This document shows positions 1 to 11,024 of a stretch of 64,000 nt of DNA, in pieces. A program made the translations under genes and the position numbers. The stretch comes from Edaphochlamys debaryana (taxonomy: Eukaryota > Chlorophyta > Chlorophyceae > Chlamydomonadales): positions 372,001-436,000 of the forward strand of contig JAEHOE010000094.1 of NCBI GenBank assembly GCA_016858145.1, given 5' to 3'. How positions within the stretch are numbered: position 1 is the first letter of the stretch; each line of letters begins with the position of its first letter. A model generated the notes under the pieces. That model made no database searches. It worked only from the letters and a program-made list of their open reading frames with translations, and was not told the DNA's origin.

Positions 1-2935
1 TCCGCCCAGCCCACCCCCGCCCCCTCCCCCCAGCCCCCCACCGCCTCCTCCCCCAGCCCCCACCGCCCCCGCCCCCAAGTCCCCCCTCCGCCCCCGCCCC
101 CAAGCCCCCCGCCCCCGCCGCCCCCGCCCCCGCCGCCCAGCCCCCCACCTCCGCCACCGCCCAGGCCCCCCGCCACCACCCCCCGCCTAGCCCTCCTCCG
201 CCCCCGCCGCCCAGTCCCCCTCCGCCCCCACCCCCCAGCCCCCCCACCGCCTCCGCCTCCAAGCCCCCCGCCCGCCCCCGCCCCCAAGCCCCCCTCCACC
301 GCCACCTCCTCCGCCGCCCCCCAGCCCTCCTCCGCCACCGCCTCCCAGCCCCCCGCCACCACCGCCCCGCCTAGCCCGCCACCGCCTCCTCCCCCAGCCC
401 CCCGCCGCCACCGCCCCCGCCGCCGCCCAGCCCCCACCCCCGCCGCCCCCCAGCCCACCGCCCCCCCTCCTCCCCCCCAGCCCCCCACCGCCTCCACCTC
501 CTAGCCCCCCGCCACCTCCTCCTCCCAGCCCGCCTCCGCCCCCTCCTCCTCCACCGCCCAGCCCCCCCTCCCCCTCCGCCCACCCAGCCCCCCCCACCCG
601 CCTCCGCCTCCAAGCCCCCCGCCGCCCCCGCCCCCAAGCCCCCCTCCACCGCCACCTCCTCCGCCGCCCCCCCAGCCCTCCTCCGCCACCGCCTCCCAGC
701 CCCCCCCCACCACCGCCGCCCTAGCCCGCCACCGCCGCCTCCCCCCAGCCCCCCGCCCGCCCCCGCCCCCGCCGCCGCCCAGCCCCCCACCCCCGCCGCC
801 CCCCAGCCCACCGCCCCCCTCCTCCCCCCAGCCCCCCACCGCCTCCACCTCCTAGCCCCCCGCCCCCTCCGCCACCCAGCCCTCCTCCGCCACCGCCTCC
901 CAGTCCCCCTCCGCCCCCGCCGCCGAGCCCGCCACCGCCTCCTCCCCCCAGCCCCCCACCGCCTCCACCTCCTAGCCCCCCGCCTCCTCCGCCTCCCAGC
1001 CCTCCTCCGCCCCCACCCCCGCCTCCGCCCAGCCCACCGCCCCCTCCGCCAGCCAGCCCACCGCCTCCCCCCCCCACCCAGCCCGCCTCCCCCTCCGCCT
1101 CCTAGCCCCCCCACCCCCTCCCCCGCCGCCCAGCCCTCCACCCCCGCCTCCGCCAGCCCCCCCTCCCCCTCCCCCCCCCCCCCCCAGCCCGCCTCCTCCG
1201 CCGCCGCCTAGCCCTCCTCCGCCCCCTCCGCCCAGCCCCCCTCCTCCTCCCCCCGCCGCCCAGCCCGCCCCCTCCCCCCTCCGCCCAGCCCGCCTCCCCC
1301 CTCCTCCCCCAAGCCCACCTCCGCCGCCGCCACCTAGCCCTCCTCCACCCCCCTCCCCCCCAGCCCCCCACCTCCTCCACCTCCGCCGAGCCCTCCTCCG
1401 CCACCGCCTCCCAGCCCCCCGCCGCCGCCCCCGCCCAGCCCGCCCCCTCCTCCCCCGCCCAGCCCGCCGCCTCCTCCTCCTCCTAGCCCCCCGCCGCCGC
1501 CGCCCCCCAGCCCTCCGCCGCCCCCGCCCCCCAGCCCCCCACCCCCTCCCCCGCCTCCCAGCCCTCCTCCGCCGCCGCCTCCCAGCCCCCCGCCGCCACC
1601 CCCGCCCAGCCCGCCCCCTCCTCCCCCGCCCAGCCCGCCGCCTCCTCCTCCTCCTAGCCCCCCGCCGCCGCCGCCCCCCAGCCCTCCGCCGCCCCCGCCC
1701 CCCAGCCCCCCACCTCCGCCCCCGCCTCCCAGCCCTCCTCCGCCGCCGCCTCCCAGCCCCCCGCCCCCGCCGCCGCCCAGCCCCCCACCCCCGCCGCCCC
1801 CCAGCCCACCGCCCCCTCCTCCCCCCAGCCCCCACCGCCTCCACCTCCTAGCCCCCCGCCCCCTCCGCCACCCAGCCCTCCTCCGCCACCGCCTCCCAGT
1901 CCCCCTCCGCCCCCGCCACCTAGCCCTCCTCCACCCCCTCCCCCCAGCCCCCCACCTCCTCCACCTCCGCCGAGCCCTCCTCCGCCACCGCCTCCCAGCC
2001 CCCCGCCGCCGCCCCCGCCCAGCCCACCCCCTCCTCCCCCCGCCCAGCCCGCCGCCTCCTCCTCCTCCTAGCCCCCCGCCGCCGCCGCCCCCCAGCCCTC
2101 CGCCGCCCCCGCCCCCCCAGCCCCCCACCCCCCTCCCCCGCCTCCCAGCCCTCCTCCGCCGCCGCCTCCCAGCCCCCCGCCGCCACCCCCGCCCAGCCCG
2201 CCCCTCCTCCCCCGCCCAGCCCGCCGCCTCCTCCTCCTCCTAGCCCCCCGCCGCCGCCGCCCCCCAGCCCTCCGCCGCCCCCGCCCCCCAGCCCCCCACC
2301 TCCGCCCCCGCCTCCTAGTCCGCCTCCGCCTCCGCCTCCCAGCCCTCCTCCGCCTCCTCCACCTAGCCCTCCGCCGCCTCCGCCTCCCAGCCCGCCTCCG
2401 CCCCAGCCTCCCAGTCCTCCTCCCCCGCCACCGCCGCCCCCCCGCCCCCCAGTCCCCCGCCCGCCGCCTCCTCCTAGCCCCTCCTCCCCCGCCGCCGCCC
2501 AGCCCGCCGCCCGCCCCCGCCCCCCAGCCCCCCGCCGCCGCCGCCACCAAGCCTCCTCCTCCACCCCCGCCACCGCCGCCCCCTAGCCCCCCCGCCTCCC
2601 AGTCCCCCGCCCCCTCCCCCGCCCCCTCCGCCACCAAGCCCTCCGCCCCCGAGCCCCCCACCTCCGCCACCCCCTCCGCGCCGCCCAGCCCCCCGCCCCC
2701 GAGCCCTCCTCCTCCCCCTCCGCCTCCTCCGCCCCCCGAGCCCGCCACCTCCCAGCCCTCCGCCTCCCCCTCCTCCTCCCCCGCCCCCCAGCCCTCCTCC
2801 CCCGAGCCCGCCTCCCCCTCCCCCGCCTCCTCCGCCCCCGAGCCCCCCGCCTCCTTTCGCCCCAGTCACCCCCAACATCGCATCGCCTCCCCTTGCTCCC
2901 AGCCCTCCCCCGCCGAGCCCTCCTCCGCCCCCTCC
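1..2935 (+). repeat. Pro/Ser-coding minisatellite with higher-order repeats
   Basis: The basic unit is about 24 bp (AGC then seven CCN codons). It is arranged in larger units: blocks containing CCGCCTCCTCCTCCTCCTAG recur near 1460, 1640, 2050 and 2225, and CTCCACCTCCTAGCCCCC recurs near 500, 850, 970 and 1850. Homopolymer C runs vary in length between copies. For example, the copy near 1611 has a 24-nt Ser-to-Ser spacing while its counterpart near 2199 has 23. Recurrent unequal exchange within the array would explain the nested copies. Confidence 0.9.
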
Positions 2936-4159
2936 GCCATGCCAGGGCGATACCATCTGGGCGGCCCCTCGTGAGTCAGATGCGAGGAGTTGCCGTACAT
3001 GCACGCAGATCGGTGTCTGCACAGGCTCTTTTCGAAGTTGCCCTGGGATCTATGCGGTTTGCCGTTATCGTATCGGCCACTGCTGACCGTGACCTGCCCC
3101 TTGCCTGCAGGTACCCCTGGCGAGGCTCCCCCCGCCACCAACACCACCGCTTTCAAGTTCACCTCCTCCGCGCCAACTCTCGTTCCGCTGACCACTCCCA
3201 ACGTCTTCACCTGGCAGCCCATTCAGAAGCTGGTCCCCACCGAGATCAAGTGAGTCCGCCTGCCAGCTACTACACATGCCGGGAAGGGGGCGGGGGGCAT
3301 GGGGAATGAGGCCAGGACCATTGTATTGCGCGGCTAGATAGCTTCCCTCCTGCTTCCATGACTCATTCCTGGCGTCGCTCCTTGCCCCGCTGCTGTGTGC
3401 ATCACTCTTCAGGTGGGGCGGCTACTTCACCATCCCCCCGCCGCCCGTCACCTCGCCTTCCACCACCTACACCACCATCACGCCCCTGCCCGCCAACACC
3501 CCCGTCTTCGGATGCGCTGGATGCGCCAAGAACGACCCACGCAGGGGCTACGACGTTGGAGGCATCGTGCTGCAAGTGTGAGCAGTGCGGCACCTGCCTG
3601 TCCTGTCAGCGCCGTGCGGTCGTTTCTCTGTCAGGTGGTCATCCCTGCTCCTACTCCGAGGGACACGGCATGATCTACTAGTCCCAGCTTGCTCCACCCT
3701 CGGCCAACGCCCCCCTCCCCCTGACCCTGCGTCCCCCGATCGTATCGCCCCACAGTCGTGCGGTCAGCAGCACCTCCTACGTTGCGTCCTGTGCGATGTC
3801 CATCATCAACAACGATAACAAGACCATCGTGGTGGACTCCGGACACTTGTACTCGAGCTTCGCGCCCCTCAGCTCCTTCGCCCCCGGCTCGGTGAGCACC
3901 CTTCTGAATGAGCCTCTCACTCGGCCGAGTGACCCCTGCCGTGTCCCCTAGGCAACGGCACGCATGCGCTCACCCCCTCTTCCCCGCCCCCCCCCCCCCC
4001 CCCCCCTCTCTCCCCCCGCAGTTCCCCACGGCTAACATCACTGGTCTGCCGGGGGCCGAGTCCACCACGGTGACCATGTCCCAGAAGGTGGGCGGCACCA
4101 AGCCCTCGTCCAACCCCCTCGTCTACCTGGCCTGCCACTTCACGGTCAACGCCTGCTGA
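1..4159 (+). CDS. Hydroxyproline-rich extracellular matrix glycoprotein (partial, 5' end outside window)
   Basis: The first 2.9 kb encode Pro-rich modules, mainly one Ser followed by seven Pro, the hallmark of volvocine cell-wall/ECM glycoproteins whose prolines are hydroxylated and glycosylated. A globular C-terminal part follows in five exon pieces: up to 2970 (ending ..CQGDTIWAAP), 3111-3249 (..TNTTAFKFTSSAP..VFTWQPIQ..), 3413-3577 (..GYFTIPPPPVTSP..FGCAGCAKND..), 3756-3891 (..SCAMSIINNDNKT..) and 4022-4159 (..FPTANITG..CHFTVNAC, stop TGA). All have GT-AG borders and joining phases agree. The C-terminal domain carries several Cys and NxT/S sites, as expected for a secreted protein. The shaft-plus-globule architecture is pherophorin-like, but I cannot assign the C-terminal domain to a named family. 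Successive Ser codons in the Pro region are not always a multiple of 3 apart, so apparent frameshifts are present. Start codon and signal peptide are not in the window. Confidence 0.75.
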
Positions 4160-4675
4160 TGAGAGCAGCAGCCGGAGTGGACGACGCACGCATGCCGTAA
4201 CGTACGGCACACTCACGTGTATGTGCCAGTGCGCTGCATGCATGCCTTCGACGCTGTACGACACAGCTAGCCGACGGATGGATTGCTTGAAGGCTCCTGG
4301 GGACTGCTGCCCAGGCAAGACCCCTCGAGCTTGGCTTCCTACCTACGTGTATAGGACTTGACAAGACTGCACATCACACATAGGAATCCCTCTCGTCTTC
4401 GAGCGGAGGGCATAGGGCGGATGCGCGAGGAGATCCGCATCGGTTCACCAGCCAATTGCTGGCAAGGATTTCATATGTAGACAGCAGCAGATTACTGTAG
4501 GGGCCAGGGATGAGTGGTGGCCCCTGTCGCACTTGGGAGCAAGTATGCGTGTGGTGGGAGCTGAAGCATGGGGAGGCAGATGCGCATGACTGAATCACTA
4601 ATGCAGTAGCATGCTCGAGGTTGGGGATAAGGCTAGGAAGCCTGCAGGGCTGCTGCGCATTCACATGTATTGTGT

Positions 4676-4680
4676 TTACA
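4676..4680 (-). terminator. Candidate poly(A) signal (TTACA on +) for the ankyrin gene
   Basis: TGTAA on the minus strand lies about 435 nt beyond the stop of the ankyrin-like gene. It is 25 bp before the plus-strand candidate at 4705, so the two convergent transcripts would overlap at their 3' ends if both signals are used. Confidence 0.35.
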
Positions 4681-4704
4681 GATGACGCTTAGACGAGATC
4701 TGAA

Positions 4705-4709
4705 TGTAA
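4705..4709 (+). terminator. Candidate poly(A) signal TGTAA for the glycoprotein gene
   Basis: TGTAA is the usual poly(A) signal of volvocine algae. This copy lies about 545 nt after the stop codon, a typical 3' UTR length in these genomes. It is a single pentamer match, so support is positional only. Confidence 0.4.
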
Positions 4710-5115
4710 CAAGGAAACCAGTTAATCAATCTCGTCCAATTCGCCCATCCCCGACACCGTACCGGTACCTGGGAGGACCTCTCGACACCCCCAGACCACG
4801 AAGCAGCGGACTCATGAAGAGACTACCAACAATCGGGGACCATGCCTCGGGGGCCGTTGCAGAGTGACAGATGCGTCCTTCAGAGCTTTCAGTCGACTCG
4901 CCCTATCCCATGGCCGCATTCCAGCCGAAGCAACTCAACCATACCCTCGTCCTCCTACACCTACCCCCACAAGCTACCCTCGCCTGCACCACTCGTGCGG
5001 GTGGACGGACTCAGCCCTAGCCCTAACTCTATTGCACCGCTGGGCTTGCCGCGTGATGCAGGGCCGCTTTCGGCTCTTTGACCCCCCGAGTTAAGCCACG
5101 GTAGAGGCCCCCCTA

Positions 5116-7066
5116 CTACTGCGCCCCTTGTTGCGCTTGCTGCTGCGCCGCCTTCTGCTGCCGGAGCCACGTGAACAGCGATCCGCGTGCCGCCTCGTCC
5201 TCAGTCCTGCCCACCAGCATCCTCGCCTCGTCCCAGCGCCCCTCCGCCACGCACCCGAGCTCCAGCAGCAGCCGCAGCAGCGGCACTGACGCCCGCTGCC
5301 GCTGCCCCCCGCTCCATGCTACGTCGTACCACGTGGAGCCGTACAGCGTACGGCACCGCTCCGGGGTCAGGGGCAGGCCCAGGCGCACCAGGGCTCGCAG
5401 CGTGGCTACGTCGCAGGCGGGGAAGGCGGGGGCGCGGTAGAGCTCGCCGCGCTTGTCGTCCTGCGGGGAGGGGCGGCCAGCGGGGGGCTGCGGTTGAGGT
5501 GGGGCGCGGAGAGGACATGCAGGGCGAGAGGCAAACAGGGCGCGCGCAAGAGGACATGGGCGATGTGAGGACCTTTCCCCTACTGCTACTGCTCCCTGCC
5601 CCCTGCTGCCCCTGTCCCACCCGGGCCAAGCCCACCCGGTCGCCCCTTGCAACCCTTGCTCCTTGCTGTACCCCCCCCCCCCCCCGCATCCTCCCCTGCC
5701 CTCGGGGTCCCCGACCAGGACCTGGCCAAGCCCCTTCCCTCCCGGCCCTGCGCACCGGTGGCATGGGGCAGCCGAGGTCCCTCAGCCAACCGAGCAGCGC
5801 CTCGCACCCCGACTCGACCGCGCGCCGCCACAGGCCGGAGTGCAGCTCCGCGCCCCAGCCCCGGACCCACGCCACCAGCTGCACGCTCCCCGCGGCCGCC
5901 GCATCCGCCAGCAAGCCAGGGACCTGCTCCGCCAGCACGCCCGGCGGCTGCTGCGGCGCCGGGAACTGCTGGACCAGCCACGCGACCCCGCGTCGGTCCC
6001 CGGACCGTGCGGCGTGGAGCGCAGACCGGACCCAGTCCACGGGGCAGCCCGCCTGTTGGAGGCCGAGCAGGGTCTTTTGGAGCGTCGTTGCTCGCCCCTG
6101 TGGGCCCTGGAGCTTGACCTCGACGGGCTTGGCTGGTAGCGGCGCGCCCTGCTGAAGCAGCCAAGCGAAGGCGGCGAGGTTGCCGGCGGAGGCGGCGGCG
6201 CTGACGGCGCCGCTGGCGGTCACGGGGTAGCGCCGCTGCTGCAGCCACTGCAGGCGCGCGAGGGCGTCGGCGTCGGGGCACCGTGCAGCGGCCTCGCAGA
6301 TTTGGGTTAAGATCTCTTCTGACGCTGGGCCGCGCTGCTCGAGCCACGAGAGCTTGGCCTGCCAGTCGGGGGTGGGGCTGCTTGCCGCTGGGGCGCGCAG
6401 GGCCGCCAGCTCTGAGGCGTCCTCCGGGGAATAGCGCTCGTACATGCGCTGAAGGGTTTGCATATCGCAACCGTGCGCCACGGCCTTGAGGAGGTCGAGC
6501 TTGTCCCAGGACGCCGGCGACCATGTAGACCTGGAGCACAGCATGTCCAAGACGGCCACATGGCCACCGGCCGCGGCCGCCAGGGCCGCTGCTTTGATGG
6601 GCGAGGCCCCCCGATCGAGGAACCACTCGCACGCGGCCAGCTGGCCTCCGGAAGCTGCAGCTTCGAGGCCGTCCCGAGGGGGACATCCCAGCTCAATGAG
6701 CCGCTGGCAGCAGGCCACCTGCCCCGCCCGTGCCGCCGCGACCAGAGTGGCCGCACATGGCGCGCAGCCCGCTGCCTCAATGACGGGCTCCAGCTGATTC
6801 ACGTCGCCATGGATAGCAACTGCCGCTATGAAGGCTTGTCGCTGCCACAACATGAGATCGAAGCGTCTCGGCGACTGGAGTTCAACCAGGGCTAACTCGC
6901 CGGGCAAACCATCCGCCAGGTTGCACCAGACTTGCTGTTTGAAATGCCGCGCTAGAGCTCGGTCAACGCGTCTCAGCGAAAGTTCAACTTGGTTGGAAGG
7001 CAGCGCAGAGGCAGTGATGTCCAGGGCGAGGCCAAGTTGAGTAGGGAACGAGGGCTGGCATTTCAA
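5116..7066 (-). CDS. Ankyrin-repeat-like protein (5' exon unresolved)
   Basis: Two exons are clear: 5756-7066 and 5116-5460, separated by a 295-bp phase-0 GTGCG..CAG intron; they encode about 551 residues. The protein shows repeated helical units of the decayed ankyrin type seen in large algal families: LVAAARAGQVACCQRLIELGCP, then LEAAASGGQLAACEWFLDRGASP, then LAAAAGGHVAVLDML, with later copies such as AVSAAASAGNLAAFAWLLQQGAPLP and LHAARSGDRRGVAWLVQQ. The N-terminal stretch ..LPSNQVELSLRRVDRALARHF.. resembles the segment that precedes ankyrin repeats in other algal members, but no ATG lies in frame before it; the open frame simply begins at a TTG near 7066. A short upstream exon carrying the start is therefore expected between 7067 and about 7300. 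Such proteins are presumed protein-interaction scaffolds; no specific role can be given. Confidence 0.7.
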
Positions 7067-7460
7067 GTGTGCCCGGCCTCGGCTGCGAGGACGAGTTGCA
7101 GAGAGAGCAGTGAGGGACCGAATAGTGGAAGGAAGGCCTGCAATTGTGGTTAACCACGTAGACAGCGCGAAGTCCCTTGATCAAGCGATCCGAGCGACGC
7201 AGGCCCTCGTAGGCCCACGAAGGCCCCAGAAGCTGGGGCCCATCTCATGCGCTACCCCCCGCTCAGCTGACTGGTTGTAAATCTCCCTTAGCCGTTCCTC
7301 TGCCTTGGTTCATTCTGCAGAGGCACGGCTGATGCATTGCAGGCCAACCCCTGCGCAGCGATGGCGCGCTCTTGGCGATGTGCCTTTTCACGAGGGCCAA
7401 TGGCAGGCTCCCCGCAGACTCGGAGCGGACACATTAAGCGGTGCGTCTTACGACGGCTCC
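7067..7460. other. Intergenic region with the unplaced 5' end of the ankyrin gene
   Basis: No confident coding exon was found. The minus strand has possible acceptors just upstream of 7066, for example ..CCTCGCAG, consistent with a spliced 5' exon for the ankyrin-like gene. The right part should be 3' flank of eL28. Confidence 0.4.
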
Positions 7461-7465
7461 TTACA
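7461..7465 (-). terminator. Candidate poly(A) signal for eL28
   Basis: TTACA on the plus strand (TGTAA on the gene strand) lies 281 nt beyond the eL28 stop codon. This is a plausible 3' UTR length. Confidence 0.45.
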
Positions 7466-7745
7466 ACCCCCGCGACCTCCGCAGCCGCGGCCCTGCGCGC
7501 GCACGTGGCACCGCCCCCGCCGCTTGGGCAGGCGCTCGGTGCCGCGCCGCGCGCCTCTCACGCCTCCCCACCAGGCCATGCCCTGGCCCCCTCGGCCCGG
7601 CCCGACACCCAGCCAGGTTCCAGCCGAGCCCCGAGGCGACGCCTCAGCCTCCGCAACGGGGCGGAGCGCCCTCCGCACACGCGTAGCGAACGGACGCCAG
7701 CCCAGCTCAAGAGGAGCAAACGGCGACACGCCAACGGCGACGAGC

Positions 7746-10073
7746 TTAGGCGGTCTTCTTGGCCTTGCGCACGCGGATGGACTTGGCCACAGCGGCGGCA
7801 CGCGCCTGGGCGGCGGCCTGCAGGGAGGGGGAAGGAGGGGACAGAAAGAGGTCAGAGACTGAGGGCGACGTGGGTTGGCGGGGCAGGGGACGGCGTGAGG
7901 TGGTGCTGATCGCAAAAGGGCACGAGGTCAGCGGCAGTAGCGGGCTTGAGCCACCTTGCAGCCCAGTCTGCTGCTTGCTCCGCCGCCGCCGGACCGAGCC
8001 GACTCAAGTTGCCCTGCACCACCACGCCTCCCTGCGCTCCCCCGCGCCCAGTCCCTGGCCCCTCGCGCTCCTCGCTGGCGTGCGGCCGCGCCCCACCTTG
8101 AGGTCTGGCCGGTAAGAGGCGGCCTGCTTGCCCACGGCCTTGATGACGGCACGGGCGTTCTTCTTGATGACCACGCTACGCGGGATGGACGGGCAAGGGA
8201 AGGGGACCCGAAACGGTCAGCAAAGCCATGCATTTGTGTGTTCAGGTGCCGTCACGGCAGTGCACAGCGTATGGTTGCCGTGCGGTGCAAGTCCCGACAC
8301 CGAACAGCGTGGCATGGCACAGCCCGCCGGGCGCGGCAGCAGCGTCGGCCATCGCATGATGGAGCAACGCTGCAGCGCCGAGGAGGGCCGCAGCGTAGGG
8401 CGAATCGGGCGATACGAGGCACGACCGCAACCCTGGGCATGGGCCCCGCGGGCCCCCGACACGCCAGTGGCTGCGCCGGCCGCCGTGCCCTCAGCCCCGG
8501 CTGCTGCATTCCGGGAGGCGGCTGATGCAAAGGGACATCGGCAGGTCTTGACCGGCGCCCATGTCCCCCGCTACGGCCGCTGCTGTGCGGCGGTTCCAGC
8601 CGTAATCCGCCCCTTCTCTCCATCGGGCGACCACTCCACTGCTGTACACGAGCGCGGCCCCCGCTCGCTTCCAAGGGCTGTTGGCCCGGGCTCCAACCCA
8701 AGGCTGCGCCGCGGCCACTGGCTGGGCTGGGATGGGGCGCGCCCAGGGTCTCTGCTGCCGCCATCAGGCCGGAGCGGTGCGCACGTGCATGCGCCTGCCA
8801 CCACGCCACGCGGAGTCGACTGCGCTCGTCTGGGCTGCTGCTGGAGCACGCGGCCGCCCTCCTTTGCAGCGCCAGCGCCCTCCTTTGTAGCGCCAGCGCC
8901 CGCTCAACATGTGTCCGCCAGGGCTCTGGCCACCAGGCGAGGGGCGGCACCGGCCCAGCGGCCGGCCCAACCTCGGGGCAGAGCGATGCTGTGCAGCCCG
9001 AGGCGCCGCAAGGTGCCGGCCCGCCAAACGACGCCGCCAGGCCATGTTCCAAGCTGGCAACAGGGAGGTTCCTTGGCAATGCAGCCCGCCAGTAAATCAT
9101 GTTGAAGCGCCAGGTGAAGCCGCAGCGATGGCCGGCGCTGCAAGAGCATGGCTGCGCCTGTCCAGCTGCCCCTGAGGATGCCTGGCTCGCGGATGCTTGT
9201 GCCCCGCGACCCAAATCCAGCGATGCTGTTCGCCCAAACCCGGCCCCGCCAGCAGACGCCCCGTCCAAATCAATGCTCCGGGCTGTGTCCTGAAGCGGGG
9301 GCCCGCCTCAAGCCCTGCGCCAGGCTGGCTCCGCGGCTGCCGCCTCCGAGCTGGCTCCTGCACCGCCAGCAGCGTGCTTCCGTCCTCCGATTGGAAATTT
9401 GCTGCGCCCTCCGGGCACCAGCGCTTGCAGGTCCGGAGCTGCCGACCGCTCCAGCAAGGCTCCACGAGGCTCCGTCCGGGCGCAGTCCTCCTGAAGCGGT
9501 GAAGGGTCTGCTCCACACCCGTGCCCCCCCCCGGCCCCGTAAACCACAGCCGGCCCCACCACCGTGCCCTCCCATGATGTCGAAACTCACGCGTGCTTGG
9601 ACTTCTTGGGCTGCTGGGCAGTCTTCACGCGGCCAACCACGAACTTGACGGCATCGCCCTCAGCCTCGACGTGCACGGTCTTGGCGTTAGCCACGCCTGC
9701 ATGCCCGCAAATTGCCCTTATCAGACGAAGGTCTTCACAGGGTGCTCTGGCTGGGTGTGGAGCGCCCAGCCCAGCAGCCGGCTGAGCGCAGCCGCGCCCA
9801 ACTCGCCCCCCTCGGTTCTACGACCCGGCGACCCGCAAAAAGCTCCGCCTTGCAACCAGCTTGTCCAAAAGTTCCTGATCAGCAGGCCCGCAGCGAGGGT
9901 CGTCGCCGCCGACGACCAGGTGCATCGCCGCCGGCGCAGCGCTCACCCGAGTACTTGTAGCTCGACTTGTTGTACAGGTTGCCGGCCTCAGCGCTGAAGG
10001 TCATGCCCTTCACGTTCTTGCGCTGGAAGCAGTTGTGCTTCTTGACCAGCTCCCAAACAAGAGCGGACGACAT
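7746..10073 (-). CDS. RPL28: 60S ribosomal protein eL28
   Basis: Component of the large cytosolic ribosomal subunit. Four exons join in frame: 9947-10073, 9591-9696, 8097-8175 and 7746-7817, giving 127 residues. The N-terminus MSSALVWELVKKHNCFQRK and the following TFSAEAGNLYNKSSYKYSG are the conserved eL28 signature; then come VHVEAEGDAVKFVVGR, ARAVIKAVGKQAASYRPDLK and a basic tail ending VRKAKKTA. Length is slightly below the roughly 137 residues of animal eL28. The start is the first ATG, with an intron-free first 42 codons. Intron 2 is about 1.4 kb, long for this gene. Donors are GTGAG or GTGGG; acceptors are CAG except TAG at intron 2. The family assignment is secure. Confidence 0.96.
8176..9590 (-). 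other. Long second intron of eL28
   Basis: About 1.4 kb between exons 2 and 3, GC-rich, with long open frames on both strands (up to 325 codons on +) but no recognisable protein. Introns of ribosomal protein genes often host small nucleolar RNAs. I could not identify convincing C/D or H/ACA boxes by eye. Confidence 0.5.
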
Positions 10074-10676
10074 TTTTGCAGCCTGTAAGTGCAACAGACG
10101 AGGGGTAATTTGATAAAGCTATTAGGAGGTCGCTGGCTTGGGCTGAACCCCGCTCGACGAGGGGCGGCGGAAATGCTGGGCTTGCTGAAGGCACGCTAAT
10201 CGTGGCCGTGTGGCGCACCTTTAAGAAAGACAGCAGCACAAAGCACACGGGGGGAAAGGGACAGCTTGGCGCGCGGCGACGACCTTCATGCCCTGCCGCA
10301 TCGCCGAGCGTGCCGCATTGGCCCGCTTGCGAGCGACGGCCCTCGCGCTCCCGTTTCCGCACTCCTCTTTGATTGTACAGATGTGCGAAGCGTCTGGCCG
10401 GCCAGCGCTGCGGCGTGGACGAAGGTCGCGTGCCGTTGCCCCGCAGTCCCCGGGGTCGCTGACCGCCATCCCCCGGCATCCCGCTTCCCTCGAGGCCATT
10501 TGCCAGGCCTGCGTACCATCACCAGAATCCGTATCCAACCGGAATCCTGCCGCGCCTCCTCCGCTGTCCTCTGGAGGTCTGAGGTCTGAGCCAAGCAGCC
10601 ATCCTGTGCATTCCCAAGCCCCATCATCGGCGGGGGTTGCTGGGGCCGGCTGCTGCTGCGGGAGGTCTCAGATGAG
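10074..10676. other. Upstream region of eL28
   Basis: No gene seen. It should contain the eL28 promoter and 5' UTR (read right to left). No TATA box or named element could be supported. Confidence 0.4.
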
Positions 10677-11024
10677 ATGGCGGACCGGCTGCGGTCGGGA
10701 GACCTGTCGAGGCTGGGCTTTTCGGGGCGCACTGAGCTCCAGGCTACCGTCCAGCGGAGCTGGAAGGGGGAGGGGGGGTGGAATGTGGTTGTCGGGGTAA
10801 CGGCAGCACAGCGGGCTGAGTTTCGGCGCAGGGCGAAGGAGGTGCGGGTGGTGAGCGGGGTGGTGGTGACGCCCTACCTCAACGCGCTCGGCAGGGCGCT
10901 GAGGAAGGAGCGGAAGCCTATCTTCGATGAGCTGCAAGCCAAGGGCCTGGCGCCTCGCTGGTTTAAAGGGGCGGATATCCTGTTTCGTGAGGGGGGGGGC
11001 TGGATGCGGCAGGGGTACCCTTAG
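10677..11024 (+). CDS. Unrecognised 115-residue ORF, possible repeat-derived fragment
   Basis: A single open frame from ATG to TAG, beginning MADRLRSGDLSRLGFSG and ending ..FREGGGWMRQGYP. Composition is basic and protein-like (..AAQRAEFRRRAKEVRVV.., ..YLNALGRALRKERKPIFDELQAKG..) rather than the Gly/Ala/Pro/Arg noise of GC-rich shadow frames, and it predicts a helix-rich domain. No splice partner, signal peptide or family motif was recognised. It could be a stand-alone gene, the last exon of a longer one, or a remnant of a mobile-element ORF; the last is my guess from its isolation between unrelated genes. Confidence 0.35.
   Translation: MADRLRSGDLSRLGFSGRTELQATVQRSWKGEGGWNVVVGVTAAQRAEFRRRAKEVRVVSGVVVTPYLNALGRALRKERKPIFDELQAKGLAPRWFKGADILFREGGGWMRQGYP

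Noticed and set aside
187..2748. Several long minus-strand ORFs encoding Gly/Arg/Leu-rich proteins
   Set aside because: They are the antisense of the Ser-Pro array; the same repeats give GGGGGGGL in shifted frames. The plus strand continues in frame into a normal C-terminal domain.
5187..6155. Plus-strand ORF of 322 codons opposite the ankyrin gene
   Set aside because: Antisense shadow; Pro/Arg-rich with no domain, while the minus strand has clear repeats and a phase-consistent intron.
6984..7184. Start of the ankyrin protein at 7066 or in the overlapping frame at 7061
   Set aside because: 7066 is a TTG, and the nearby ATG at 7061 is in a different frame; eukaryotic initiation there is not supported, so the start is left open.
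8128..9268. Overlapping ORFs of 325 (+) and 338 (-) codons in the eL28 intron
   Set aside because: Low-complexity Ala/Arg/Pro/Gly composition typical of stop-poor high-GC DNA, and they lie wholly within an intron whose flanking exons are certain.
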